NCBI GenBank assembly: GCA_016218765.1
Contig: JACRCZ010000101.1
Coordinates: 26,124 to 90,123 of the forward strand
Direction: 5' to 3'
Source of the DNA: Deltaproteobacteria bacterium
GTDB taxonomy: Bacteria > Myxococcota_A > Polyangia > DRWM01 > JAAZOP01
DNA length: 64,000 bases
Shown: positions 17,279-24,188 of the stretch, piece after piece
Position numbering within the stretch: position 1 is the first letter of the stretch
How the letters are laid out: every line of letters starts with the position of its first letter
Translations under genes and position numbers: made by a program
The notes under the pieces: generated by a model
What the model saw: the letters and a program-made list of their open reading frames with translations, nothing else
Database searches by the model: none
What the model was told of the DNA's origin: nothing

Positions 17279-17587
17279 CTACAGACACCCTTCCGGCCGC
17301 GGCAACCCCGCCAGGCGGTAGGCCCCGCGCGCAATCCCGCACGGAAACAACTCGCAGATCCGGCCCGAGGACAACCCGGTCGCCCGCGCGATCTTGACGA
17401 CCGGCGGCCCCGATCCCGTCTCCGCGAAGTAGCGCCGGACGAACTCGATGATCCTCCAGTGGTCGTCCGTGAGCGGCCCCAGGTCGTTGCGGCGCGCCAA
17501 CTCCGCCGCGACCTTCGTCGACCAGTCGGCCGACTCGGCCAGGTAGCCCTCCTGGTCCAGCTTCAACGCCGTCGTCCCGTTCGCCAT
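17279..17587 (-). CDS. DsrC/TusE-family protein with CysA only
   Basis: Small sulfur or electron carrier that would dock on the DsrK-like protein. The 102-residue product is normal length for the family, with LTDDHWRIIEFVRRYF and the C-terminal arm LAGLPRPEGCL. The penultimate cysteine CysA (C101) is present, but the CysB position is Tyr90 (GAY instead of GAC). Two other cysteines, C78 and C83, could substitute. CysA-only members include the tRNA-thiolation protein TusE; the genomic context here instead suggests a redox partner of the neighbouring DsrMK-like pair. GGAGG lies eight bases before ATG 17587. It is the first gene of the five-gene operon that ends with the CysB-only tandem homologue. 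Confidence 0.85.
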   Translation of the reverse strand: MANGTTALKLDQEGYLAESADWSTKVAAELARRNDLGPLTDDHWRIIEFVRRYFAETGSGPPVVKIARATGLSSGRICELFPCGIARGAYRLAGLPRPEGCL

Positions 17588-17896
17588 GCCCTTGCCTCCC
17601 TCGGAGGTCCGGCGGCGCGCGGTCGAGCGGAAGTCCCACCACGGAAGACCGCCGCGAGCTTGACGCCCGTTGCAGCGTCTTCTATAAGAACAGATGGGAA
17701 GCCGGCCTGTGCCGCGCGACACAGCCGGGCTCGACGGAAGGACTGCCAAGTACTCGCCGTCGGGCCCCTTCTATTCCTGCTCCCGCGAAAGACCTCGTTC
17801 CGCCCCGCCGACCTCCCATCCCGCGTCGAAGGCCCCATGCCCTCGACGAATCCGGACACCCGTTTCCGCGCCGCGCCCGTGGCGCGTGCGTGCTCG
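17588..17896. other. 309-base intergenic region upstream of the DsrC/DsrMK operon
   Basis: No gene is recognisable here. It contains a dyad GACGC-N8-GCGTC (17662-17679), a possible operator for the Rrf2 or HTH regulator, and a TATA-containing stretch near 17692. No convincing -35/-10 pair was found. Confidence 0.4.
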
Positions 17897-18661
17897 CTAC
17901 ACCCCCGGCCCGCCCACGGCGGAAACGCACGTGGCCAGGTCGTCGCCGCTGAACGGCTTCTCAATGCGCGCGAAGACCCCCTTGTCGCACCCGCTCACCA
18001 CCTCGCCCGGCTCGACCGCGAGGATGACCCGCACCCCCGGAATCCGCGGATCAACCTGCAGGTGCTCGATCATGTCCCGGACGACGTCCCGCCCCAGGGA
18101 ACAGTCGATGACAACGAAGTCCGGGCGGAAGCGATCCACCGCCGCCGAGCAGGTGTACTCGCAGTTCGCGAACTCCACGTTGAACCGCGCCCGCGTCGCC
18201 GTCTCCTGAAGGTGCCGGACGAGGCGCTCGTTGTCCGTGATCGTGAGCACATTGGCCGCCTGGAGGTGGACAAGCCGGTAGTACTCGCAGTCCGCGCACG
18301 TCTTCCGGCAGAAGGCCTTCTTGTGCCCGACCGCGCGCGCGTGCTGCACCACCTCGTAGCAGCGGTGCGCCCGCATCCGGTACACCGCACACTCCCGGCA
18401 CGCTTCCAGCAGTCGGCCGCCGCCGTTGTACTCCCAGCAGTAGCGGAGCGGCGCGACCGTCGCCCCCGCCTCCTCCGCCCGAGACTCGAACTGCGCCTCC
18501 GTGCCGATCGCCCGATCCAGATCCTGCCGCCGGATCCGATGGTGCCCCCCGACCGTCCGCTGGGCCTTGAGCCGCCCGGACCGAATCCACTTGAGCACCG
18601 TGTCGGGTGTCACCGCGCACACCCTCGCAGCTTCGCCGGTCGTGAGGATTTCCGCTTCCAT
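17897..18661 (-). CDS. HTH (excisionase/MerR-type) regulator with Cys-rich linker and receiver-like domain
   Basis: Probable transcription factor that senses a metal, cluster or redox signal. The 254-residue product has an N-terminal helix-turn-helix (TTGEAARVCAVTPDTVLKW, GHHRIRRQDLDRAI), a linker with seven cysteines (75, 88, 91, 101, 118, 122, 125) and a C-terminal receiver-like domain from about 136. That domain keeps TDNE as the acidic pocket, D186 in FVVIDCS as possible phosphoacceptor and the Lys of IEKPF. No kinase gene adjoins it except phoR. It lies 309 bases upstream of the DsrC/DsrMK operon in the same direction and may regulate it. Three 9-bp direct repeats lie between its promoter and ATG 18661, suggesting autoregulation. 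Confidence 0.7.
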   Translation of the reverse strand: MEAEILTTGEAARVCAVTPDTVLKWIRSGRLKAQRTVGGHHRIRRQDLDRAIGTEAQFESRAEEAGATVAPLRYCWEYNGGGRLLEACRECAVYRMRAHRCYEVVQHARAVGHKKAFCRKTCADCEYYRLVHLQAANVLTITDNERLVRHLQETATRARFNVEFANCEYTCSAAVDRFRPDFVVIDCSLGRDVVRDMIEHLQVDPRIPGVRVILAVEPGEVVSGCDKGVFARIEKPFSGDDLATCVSAVGGPGV

Positions 18662-18692
18662 CCCTGTACCATCCCGCCGCCCGCCCCATGAT

Positions 18693-18719
18693 CCTATCGG
18701 ATCTATCGGTTATATCGAA
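18693..18719 (-). promoter_or_regulatory. Three 9-bp direct repeats, candidate operator
   Basis: Plus-strand CCTATCGGA, TCTATCGGT and TATATCGAA follow each other without gaps, next to the -10 element of the HTH regulator gene. Their position at the expected transcription start fits an autoregulatory operator; this is inference. Confidence 0.45.
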
Positions 18720-18746
18720 TCCTAGGGGATTAACGTCGTAAGTCAA
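18719..18746 (-). promoter_or_regulatory. Sigma-70-like promoter of the HTH/receiver regulator
   Basis: On the minus strand TTGACT (18746-18741) and TAGGAT (18724-18719) are separated by 16 bases in an unusually AT-rich stretch. The start codon of the regulator lies about 50 bases downstream. Confidence 0.5.
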
Positions 18747-18800
18747 TAGAAATCTGGCGCAGCGAGGCAACCGTGCTACCACTTCTCCGCGATTCCTGGA

Positions 18801-20567
18801 TCAGCCCCTCGCCAGTACGAAACGGAAGATCGTGCCCTTGCCCGGGGTGCTCTCGACGCTCACGGTGCCACCCATGGCTTCGACGAGATGCTTGACGATC
18901 GAAAGGCCCAGGCCCGTACCGCCCAGCTCGCGCGAGCGTCCCGGGTCGACGCGGTAGAACCGCTCGAACAAGCGGGTCAGGTGGCGGGCCTCGATGCCGG
19001 CGCCGGTATCCGCGACCTCGATGCGCACCTTGTCGCCGTCGAGGGCGGCGCGGACGGCGACCGAGGCGGCGGGGGGGCAGTACTTGACGGCGTTGTCGAC
19101 GAGGTTGGTCAGGATCTGCTCGAGCGCCCGGCGATCGGCGCGCACCGCGGGCAGATCGGCGGGCAGGTCGAGCGCCAGGGTGAGGTGCTTGGCGTCCGCG
19201 CGGGCGCGGAACAGTCCGACGACGTGCCGGGCGACGGTGGGCAGATCGAGGGACACGAGATCCGGCCGGTAGGTCTGGGATTCGATGCGCGAAAGGTCGA
19301 GGAGGTCCTCGATCAGGCGCTGGAGCCGTTCCGCGTTGCGCTCGATGATCTCCACGAAGCGGGCCGCGGCGGCGGGGTCGCGCTCCAGGGCGCCGCGCAG
19401 GGTTTCGCCCGCGGACCGTACCGCCGAGACGGGCGTGCGCAGCTCGTGCGAGACGTTGGCCACGAAGTCGCGGCGGATGGTCTCGAGCCGGCGGAGATCG
19501 GTGACGTCGACGAAGACGGCGAGAAGGCCGCCGGAGTCGGTGGGCAAGGTGGAGACGTGTACCAGGAGACGGCGAGGCTTGAGGCCCGCGCTTTCGATCT
19601 CGCCCAAAGCGGGCTCGCCCGACTTGCGCGCCACGTCGATCAGATCGCGCAGGCCCGCGTGGCGGATCCCCTCCAGCAGCAGTTTGCCCACGACGTCCGC
19701 GTCCAGCAGCAGCGACTCGCGCAGCGCCGGGTTGACCAGCACGATGCGCGCCTCGCGGTCGAGGAGCAGGACGCCCTCGCGCATGCCCTGCAGCACGCCC
19801 TGCAGCAGATCGCGCTCATCCCGCAGCTCGGCCATCGAGCGCGAGAGGCCGTCGGCCAGGCCGTCGATCACCCGGCCCAGCTCGTCGGCCTCGTCCCGCC
19901 CGGCGGCGTGGGTCCGGGCGGCGAGGTCTCCGCCGGCCATTCTTCGTGCGACGGCCGTTACGCGGCGCACGCCGCGGGCGGCCCAGGAGGCGGCGACGGC
20001 GGAGAACGCGACGGCGACGCCGAGTGCGAGGAGGCTGGCGAAGGCGAGGAGCCAGTGCAGGCGGGTGATGGCGTCGTCGACCATGGTAAGAGGCACGGCC
20101 AGCCGGATGGTGCCGCCGGCGACGCCGGAAGCGGCGACGGCGACGGCGACGTACATCATCCGGTGCCCGACCGTGGTCGAGTAGCGGGTGGCCCAGCCTC
20201 GTCCGTCCGTGCCGGCTCGCGCGATCTCGGGGCGATGGGCGTGGTTCTCCAGCGGCGGCAGGTCGGCGGCGGGAACCTCGGAGTCGCCGACCACGGTCCC
20301 GTCGGCGGCGACCACCGTCACGCGCGCCCGCGACGTCCGGCCGCGCTCGTCGGCCCAAGCGTCCCAGGCCGGATCGGGCCGGATGGGCCTGCCCTCGGCG
20401 CGGGCCTCGCCCGCGACAAGCTCGGCCCGGACGGTCAAGTCGTCGCGAACGCCGTCGGTCAGCTCGCGGTCGAGCGTTTTCGCGAGGTACAAGTCGGCGA
20501 CGACGACGGAGAGGGCGATCGCGGCGAGCGAGGCGAGGAACAGCTTGCCGCGAATCCCCGGCATCAT
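18801..20567 (-). CDS. phoR: Phosphate-regulon-type sensor histidine kinase PhoR
   Basis: Membrane sensor kinase that phosphorylates PhoB. The 588-residue product has a first transmembrane helix (about 8-28), a periplasmic domain, a second helix near 172-192, a HAMP segment, a PAS domain (MREGVLLLDREARIVLVNPAL, about 265-370), a HisKA box with ANVSHELRTPVSAVR and a HATPase domain with DNAVKYCPP, ADTGAGI and GGTGLGLSIVKHL. Order and length match PhoR kinases with a periplasmic sensor. Its ATG at 20567 overlaps the phoB stop (ATGATGA arrangement), so the two are translationally coupled. The pst genes and porin that it should control are in the same window. Confidence 0.88.
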   Translation of the reverse strand: MMPGIRGKLFLASLAAIALSVVVADLYLAKTLDRELTDGVRDDLTVRAELVAGEARAEGRPIRPDPAWDAWADERGRTSRARVTVVAADGTVVGDSEVPAADLPPLENHAHRPEIARAGTDGRGWATRYSTTVGHRMMYVAVAVAASGVAGGTIRLAVPLTMVDDAITRLHWLLAFASLLALGVAVAFSAVAASWAARGVRRVTAVARRMAGGDLAARTHAAGRDEADELGRVIDGLADGLSRSMAELRDERDLLQGVLQGMREGVLLLDREARIVLVNPALRESLLLDADVVGKLLLEGIRHAGLRDLIDVARKSGEPALGEIESAGLKPRRLLVHVSTLPTDSGGLLAVFVDVTDLRRLETIRRDFVANVSHELRTPVSAVRSAGETLRGALERDPAAAARFVEIIERNAERLQRLIEDLLDLSRIESQTYRPDLVSLDLPTVARHVVGLFRARADAKHLTLALDLPADLPAVRADRRALEQILTNLVDNAVKYCPPAASVAVRAALDGDKVRIEVADTGAGIEARHLTRLFERFYRVDPGRSRELGGTGLGLSIVKHLVEAMGGTVSVESTPGKGTIFRFVLARG

Positions 20568-21262
20568 CGCTCGGCCGCCGCGGGCGATGCGGCGAAACGG
20601 TAGCCGACGCCGCGGACCGTCTCGACGTAGACGCCCGCCGGCCCGAGCTTCTCGCGCAGGCGCTTGACGTGGGTGTCGACGGTGCGCGTGGTGACGTCGG
20701 CCTGGATACCCCAGACGACGTCGAGAAGCACCTCTCTCGACTGCACGCGATCGCGGCGTTCGTGCAGGGTGAGCAGCAGCTTGAACTCCATCGCGGTGAG
20801 CTGCACCTCGCCCTCATCGACCCAGACGCGATGGGCATCGCGATCCACGCGCAGCCGGCCGAACTCGATCAAGGGCCGCGTCTCGACCTCGCCCCCGGCC
20901 CGTCGCAGGATCGCCTGGATGCGCAGGAGCAGCTCGCGGACGGAGAACGGCTTCACGACGTAGTCGTCGGCGCCCAGCTCGAACCCGACCACGCGGTCGA
21001 TCTCCTCGCCCTTGGCCGTCAGCATCAGCACCGGGATTTCGCGCGTCGCGGCGTCGTTCTTGAGCTGCCGGCAGATGTCGGTCCCGGGGACATCCGGCAG
21101 CATGATGTCGAGGCAGATCAGATCGGGACGATGCTGGCGCGCCAGCCGCAGTCCTTCCTCGCCGCGCAGGGCCTGGAGCACCTCGTGGCCCGCCTGGCGG
21201 AAGTTGTATTCCAGCACCGCCTGCAGGTCGCGTTCGTCCTCGACGATCAGAATCCGCGCCAT
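20564..21262 (-). CDS. phoB: Phosphate-regulon-type response regulator PhoB
   Basis: OmpR/PhoB-family transcription factor activated by phosphorylation and binding 11-bp direct repeats. The 232-residue product has a receiver domain with acidic residues in EDERD, phosphoacceptor Asp in CLDIMLPD, TAKGEE and KPF, then a winged helix with TAMEFKLLLTL and TVDTHVKRLREKLG...VRGVGYRF. ATG 21262 was selected because the protein then begins MARILIVEDE. A Pho-box-like repeat lies 25 bases upstream, consistent with autoregulation, and similar sites precede pstS and the phosphate porin. The overlap with phoR is four bases. Confidence 0.9.
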   Translation of the reverse strand: MARILIVEDERDLQAVLEYNFRQAGHEVLQALRGEEGLRLARQHRPDLICLDIMLPDVPGTDICRQLKNDAATREIPVLMLTAKGEEIDRVVGFELGADDYVVKPFSVRELLLRIQAILRRAGGEVETRPLIEFGRLRVDRDAHRVWVDEGEVQLTAMEFKLLLTLHERRDRVQSREVLLDVVWGIQADVTTRTVDTHVKRLREKLGPAGVYVETVRGVGYRFAASPAAAER

Positions 21263-21286
21263 GGGCCCGCTTCCTACCGCCCGGCC

Positions 21287-21302
21287 GTGACGATCGCGTG
21301 AA
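21287..21302 (-). promoter_or_regulatory. Pho-box-like direct repeat upstream of phoB
   Basis: Plus-strand GTGAC at 21287 and GTGAA at 21298 are 11 bases apart, the same pattern as upstream of the porin. It lies 25 bases before the phoB start codon. Confidence 0.5.
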
Positions 21303-21344
21303 CCGCGCGTAGCATCCTGGCGACAGGCTAGCACAGAGCGCGGC

Positions 21345-23435
21345 TCACGGCAGGAGCCTTGCCGGCTCCACCGGCTCGTCGCACAGGATCACCACCATCC
21401 GCCGCGGGCCGTGGGCCGGGATGACCAGGGTCTTCTCGATGTCGGCCGTGCGGCTCGGCCCGGTGACCAGCACCTGGACGTCGTACCAGTCGCCGCGCAC
21501 CCGCTTCTCGGCGCGCAGCCGGAAGAAGGCCGGCAGGTCGGCCACCAGCCGCGACGGGTGGGCGACGACGACGTGCGTGTCGACGAGCAGCGACGGGATC
21601 GCGAAGTCGCGGCGCCGCAGGTCGAGGACCACGCCTCCCGTATCGGCGATCAGCGCCGCGGCGCCGGTCACGCCGAACGCGTACTCGCGCCGCTCCGGCT
21701 CCTCCCCCTCGACGATCACCGACCGGCGCTCGGTGCCGCGCAGCACCTCCCCCGCGACCGCCGCCGCCTCGGCCGCGGTGGCGACGTGATGGAACGCGGT
21801 CTCCCCGTCGGGGCCGAGTTCGGCAAAACGGCGGGAGAACAGGTCGAGCGGGTTTTCGGTCGTTCTACGTTCTACGTATTTCGTTCTACGTTCTCCGGAC
21901 CCGGAGCCGTCGACCGTCGCCGCCGTTCGTCGGTCGGCCTCATGGCCGGATGCGGGGCCGTCAACCGGAGGCATCCCTTCCGCGTCCGGCGTAGAACGTA
22001 GAACGTACGACGTAGAACGCGCCCCTCGCGATGCCCACCACTGCCGGAACGTCTCCCGCGCCGGCCGGGGCAGCGCTCGCCCGGCGGTCCAGCGTCGCGC
22101 GACGGGGAAACCGCCGACGAGCGGGCGGACCAGACGGTACAGCGACAGGGCGCGACGGAGGCGCGAGGGTTTGCGCATCGCCGCGGTTGCGCGGCGCATG
22201 GTCCAGCCGAGGTCGCGCGCGAGACCGGCGGCGACAAGCCGCGCGCGCTGCTCCAGGAGCCGCTCGTGCAGCGGGATGCCGACGGGACAGGTCTCGCTGC
22301 ACGCGCCGCAGAGCGACGAGGCGAAGGGCAGGTCGGGATGGCGAGCGGGTCCGTCGAAGTGTGGCAGGAGCAGGGCGCCGATCGGTCCGGCGTACGCGCC
22401 GCCGTAGGCGTGGCCGCCGACGCAGCGGTAGACGGGGCAGACGTTGAGGCACGCGCCGCACCGGATGCAGGTCAACAGGTCGCGCTGCTCGCGGTCCGCG
22501 GCGAGCGCCGTGCGTCCGCGGTCGAGGAGCACGACGTGCAGATCGGGATGCCTATCGGCCAGCAGCGAGACGTAGCAGCTTTGGCGTTGCGCGGTGGCCG
22601 AGACGGGGAGGAGGCGGAGCAGGACGGCCAGATCCTCGTCGCGCGCGACCAGCTTCTCGACGCCGGCCAGCACGATGTGCCGCCGGGGCAGGCAGGTCGT
22701 GAGCCGGATGTTCCCCTCGTTCTCCAGGAGCACGATGGTCCCGGACTCGGCGACGAGGAAATTGGCGCCCGTGATGCCGGTATTGGCGTGGAGGAAGCGC
22801 TCGCGGAGGATGCCGCGGGCGGCGAGCGAGAGGTCGCGAGCGAGCGACTGGCGGACGGATTCGGCGGTCGGCGGACGGCGGTCGGCGGTCGGGGAGGGGG
22901 CGGCGGGGATCCAGTCGGGGAGGGGGATGCCGGCGCGTTTTTGGAAGATGCGCGCGATGTCCTCGACGGAGAGGTGGATCGCGGGCGCGGTGATGTGGGA
23001 GGGCGCCTGCCGCGCCTGCTGGACGATCCACTCGCCCAGGTCGGTCTCGGTCACGGTGACGCCGGCGGCTTCGAGCGCCGCGTTGAGGCCGATCTCCTCG
23101 GACGCCATTGACTTGCTCTTGATGACCTCACCGCCGACCTGGCGTGCGAGACGGACGATCGCGGCGCAGGCTTCCTCGGACGAGTGCGCGAGCGTGACGC
23201 TCGCCCCGCGCTCCTCGAGCCGCCGGACGAGGCGATCGAGGAGCTTCTCGCGACGGTCGAGCGCATCCAGTCGGATTTCACGGGCGCGGCGGCGCAACGA
23301 CTCCCAATCGGGAATCTCGGCGACGAGGTGCGCGCGTTTCTCGACGGTGCGCGTCGTGGCGCGATGGACCTTGTCGCCCAGCTCCGGGTCGGCGACCTTC
23401 GCGGCGGCGATGCGTCGGAAGGAGCTTTCGCTCAT
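21345..23435 (-). CDS. lutB: LutB-LutC fusion protein of L-lactate utilisation
   Basis: With LutA this oxidises L-lactate to pyruvate by an iron-sulfur LutABC enzyme. The 696-residue product first has a LutB part: an LUD domain with TGITGANFLVAESGTIVLLENEGN, two cluster motifs (CIRCGACLNVCP near 328-339 and CGACSETCPVG) and the usual C-terminal helical segment. From about residue 526 a LutC-type LUD domain follows with VTGPSRTADIE near 670. LutB and LutC are normally separate proteins. The junction, residues about 473-525, is a low-complexity linker encoded by two inverted heptamer arrays (21861-21895 and 21991-22018); another heptamer array encodes residues about 182-191. ATG 23435 overlaps the lutA stop. 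Confidence 0.88.
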   Translation of the reverse strand: MSESSFRRIAAAKVADPELGDKVHRATTRTVEKRAHLVAEIPDWESLRRRAREIRLDALDRREKLLDRLVRRLEERGASVTLAHSSEEACAAIVRLARQVGGEVIKSKSMASEEIGLNAALEAAGVTVTETDLGEWIVQQARQAPSHITAPAIHLSVEDIARIFQKRAGIPLPDWIPAAPSPTADRRPPTAESVRQSLARDLSLAARGILRERFLHANTGITGANFLVAESGTIVLLENEGNIRLTTCLPRRHIVLAGVEKLVARDEDLAVLLRLLPVSATAQRQSCYVSLLADRHPDLHVVLLDRGRTALAADREQRDLLTCIRCGACLNVCPVYRCVGGHAYGGAYAGPIGALLLPHFDGPARHPDLPFASSLCGACSETCPVGIPLHERLLEQRARLVAAGLARDLGWTMRRATAAMRKPSRLRRALSLYRLVRPLVGGFPVARRWTAGRALPRPARETFRQWWASRGARSTSYVLRSTPDAEGMPPVDGPASGHEADRRTAATVDGSGSGERRTKYVERRTTENPLDLFSRRFAELGPDGETAFHHVATAAEAAAVAGEVLRGTERRSVIVEGEEPERREYAFGVTGAAALIADTGGVVLDLRRRDFAIPSLLVDTHVVVAHPSRLVADLPAFFRLRAEKRVRGDWYDVQVLVTGPSRTADIEKTLVIPAHGPRRMVVILCDEPVEPARLLP
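21861..22018. repeat. Inverted pair of heptamer arrays at the LutB-LutC junction
   Basis: 21861-21895 has five 7-base units (CGTTCTA three times, CGTATTT, CGTTCTC). 21991-22018 has four units (GTAGAAC three times and GTACGAC). CGTTCTA is the reverse complement of TAGAACG, so the arrays face each other around a 95-base insert. The whole segment is in frame. Confidence 0.85.
22864..22891. repeat. Heptamer array (GCGGTCG) inside lutB
   Basis: Four 7-base units, GCGGTCG, GCGGACG, GCGGTCG and GCGGTCG, are read in frame as a Thr/Ala/Asp/Arg/Pro stretch of the LutB part. The same word occurs at 46084-46111. Confidence 0.8.
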
Positions 23436-24145
23436 GCGGGCGGCTCCCCCCGGGCGGCCAGAACCTCGGCGACGTGCAGCGTGCGCGGCGCCTTCGTCCC
23501 GGTCCGCGCAAGAATGCCGTCCAGGTGGAGGAGGCAGCTCGCGTCGGTGGAGACGATCCAGTCGGGTGCGGCGTGGAGCATCGGCACCAGCTTGCGCCGG
23601 CCCATTTCGACGCTCAGCTCGGGGAACTTCACGGCGAAGGTCCCGCCGAAGCCGCAGCACCATTCGTCGGAGTCCACGGGAAGGCGCGTGAGGCCGGCGA
23701 CGGCGCCGACGAGGCGCTCGACGGCCGCGGTCGCGCCCAGCTCGCGCCGTTCGTGGCAGCCGACGTGCAGGACGCAGCGTCCCGGCAGCTTCGCGCCGAT
23801 ATCGACGACTCCCAGGCGGTCCACGAGGAACTCGCACAGCTCGAAGGTGCGTTGCGCCACGGGATGCTCGCCGGCGAGCGCGGCGTAGTGGCGGCGAATC
23901 ATGCCGACGCAGGAGCCGGAGGGGCCGACGACGGCGTCATACGGCTCGAAGATCCGGACGAAGCGGAGCGCCAGCTCGCGCGCGTCGTCGCGGAGCCCGG
24001 CGTTGAACTGCGGCTGGCCGCAGCAGGTCTGGTCGGGGGGAAACTCGACCTTGATGCCGAGGCGTTCGAGCACCTCCACCGTGGCCGCGGCGGCCCTGGG
24101 GCGGAAGGCGTCGACGAAGCACGGGACGAAGAGGGCGACGCGCAC
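23432..24145 (-). CDS. lutA: LutA-type (Fe-S)-binding subunit of L-lactate utilisation
   Basis: CCG-domain subunit of the LutABC L-lactate-oxidising system. The 237-residue product has the two cysteine-rich CCG modules: PDQTCCGQPQFNAG with the preceding VPCFVDAF, and HVGCHERR with DEWCCGFGGTF. These bind iron-sulfur clusters in LutA and glycolate oxidase GlcF relatives. The start is GTG 24145, without a ribosome-binding site; a TTGACT-17-GACAAA promoter would place the transcription start on this codon. The stop overlaps the ATG of the LutB-LutC gene by four bases. No lactate permease or LutR is nearby. Confidence 0.9.
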   Translation of the reverse strand: MRVALFVPCFVDAFRPRAAAATVEVLERLGIKVEFPPDQTCCGQPQFNAGLRDDARELALRFVRIFEPYDAVVGPSGSCVGMIRRHYAALAGEHPVAQRTFELCEFLVDRLGVVDIGAKLPGRCVLHVGCHERRELGATAAVERLVGAVAGLTRLPVDSDEWCCGFGGTFAVKFPELSVEMGRRKLVPMLHAAPDWIVSTDASCLLHLDGILARTGTKAPRTLHVAEVLAARGEPPA

Positions 24146-24151
24146 GGGGCG

Positions 24152-24180
24152 TTTGTCCGACGGCGGGGAACGAAAGTCAA
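24152..24180 (-). promoter_or_regulatory. Sigma-70-like promoter of lutA
   Basis: On the minus strand TTGACT (24180-24175) is followed after 17 bases by GACAAA (24157-24152). Six bases separate this from GTG 24145, so the message would be leaderless. The -10 match is weak. Confidence 0.35.
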
Positions 24181-24188
24181 CGACCGCG

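Noticed and set aside
13990..17587. A complete dissimilatory sulfite reductase locus
   Set aside because: Only DsrM-, DsrK- and DsrC-like genes are present; no DsrAB, DsrJOP or sulfate-activation gene is in the window, so sulfite reduction cannot be claimed.
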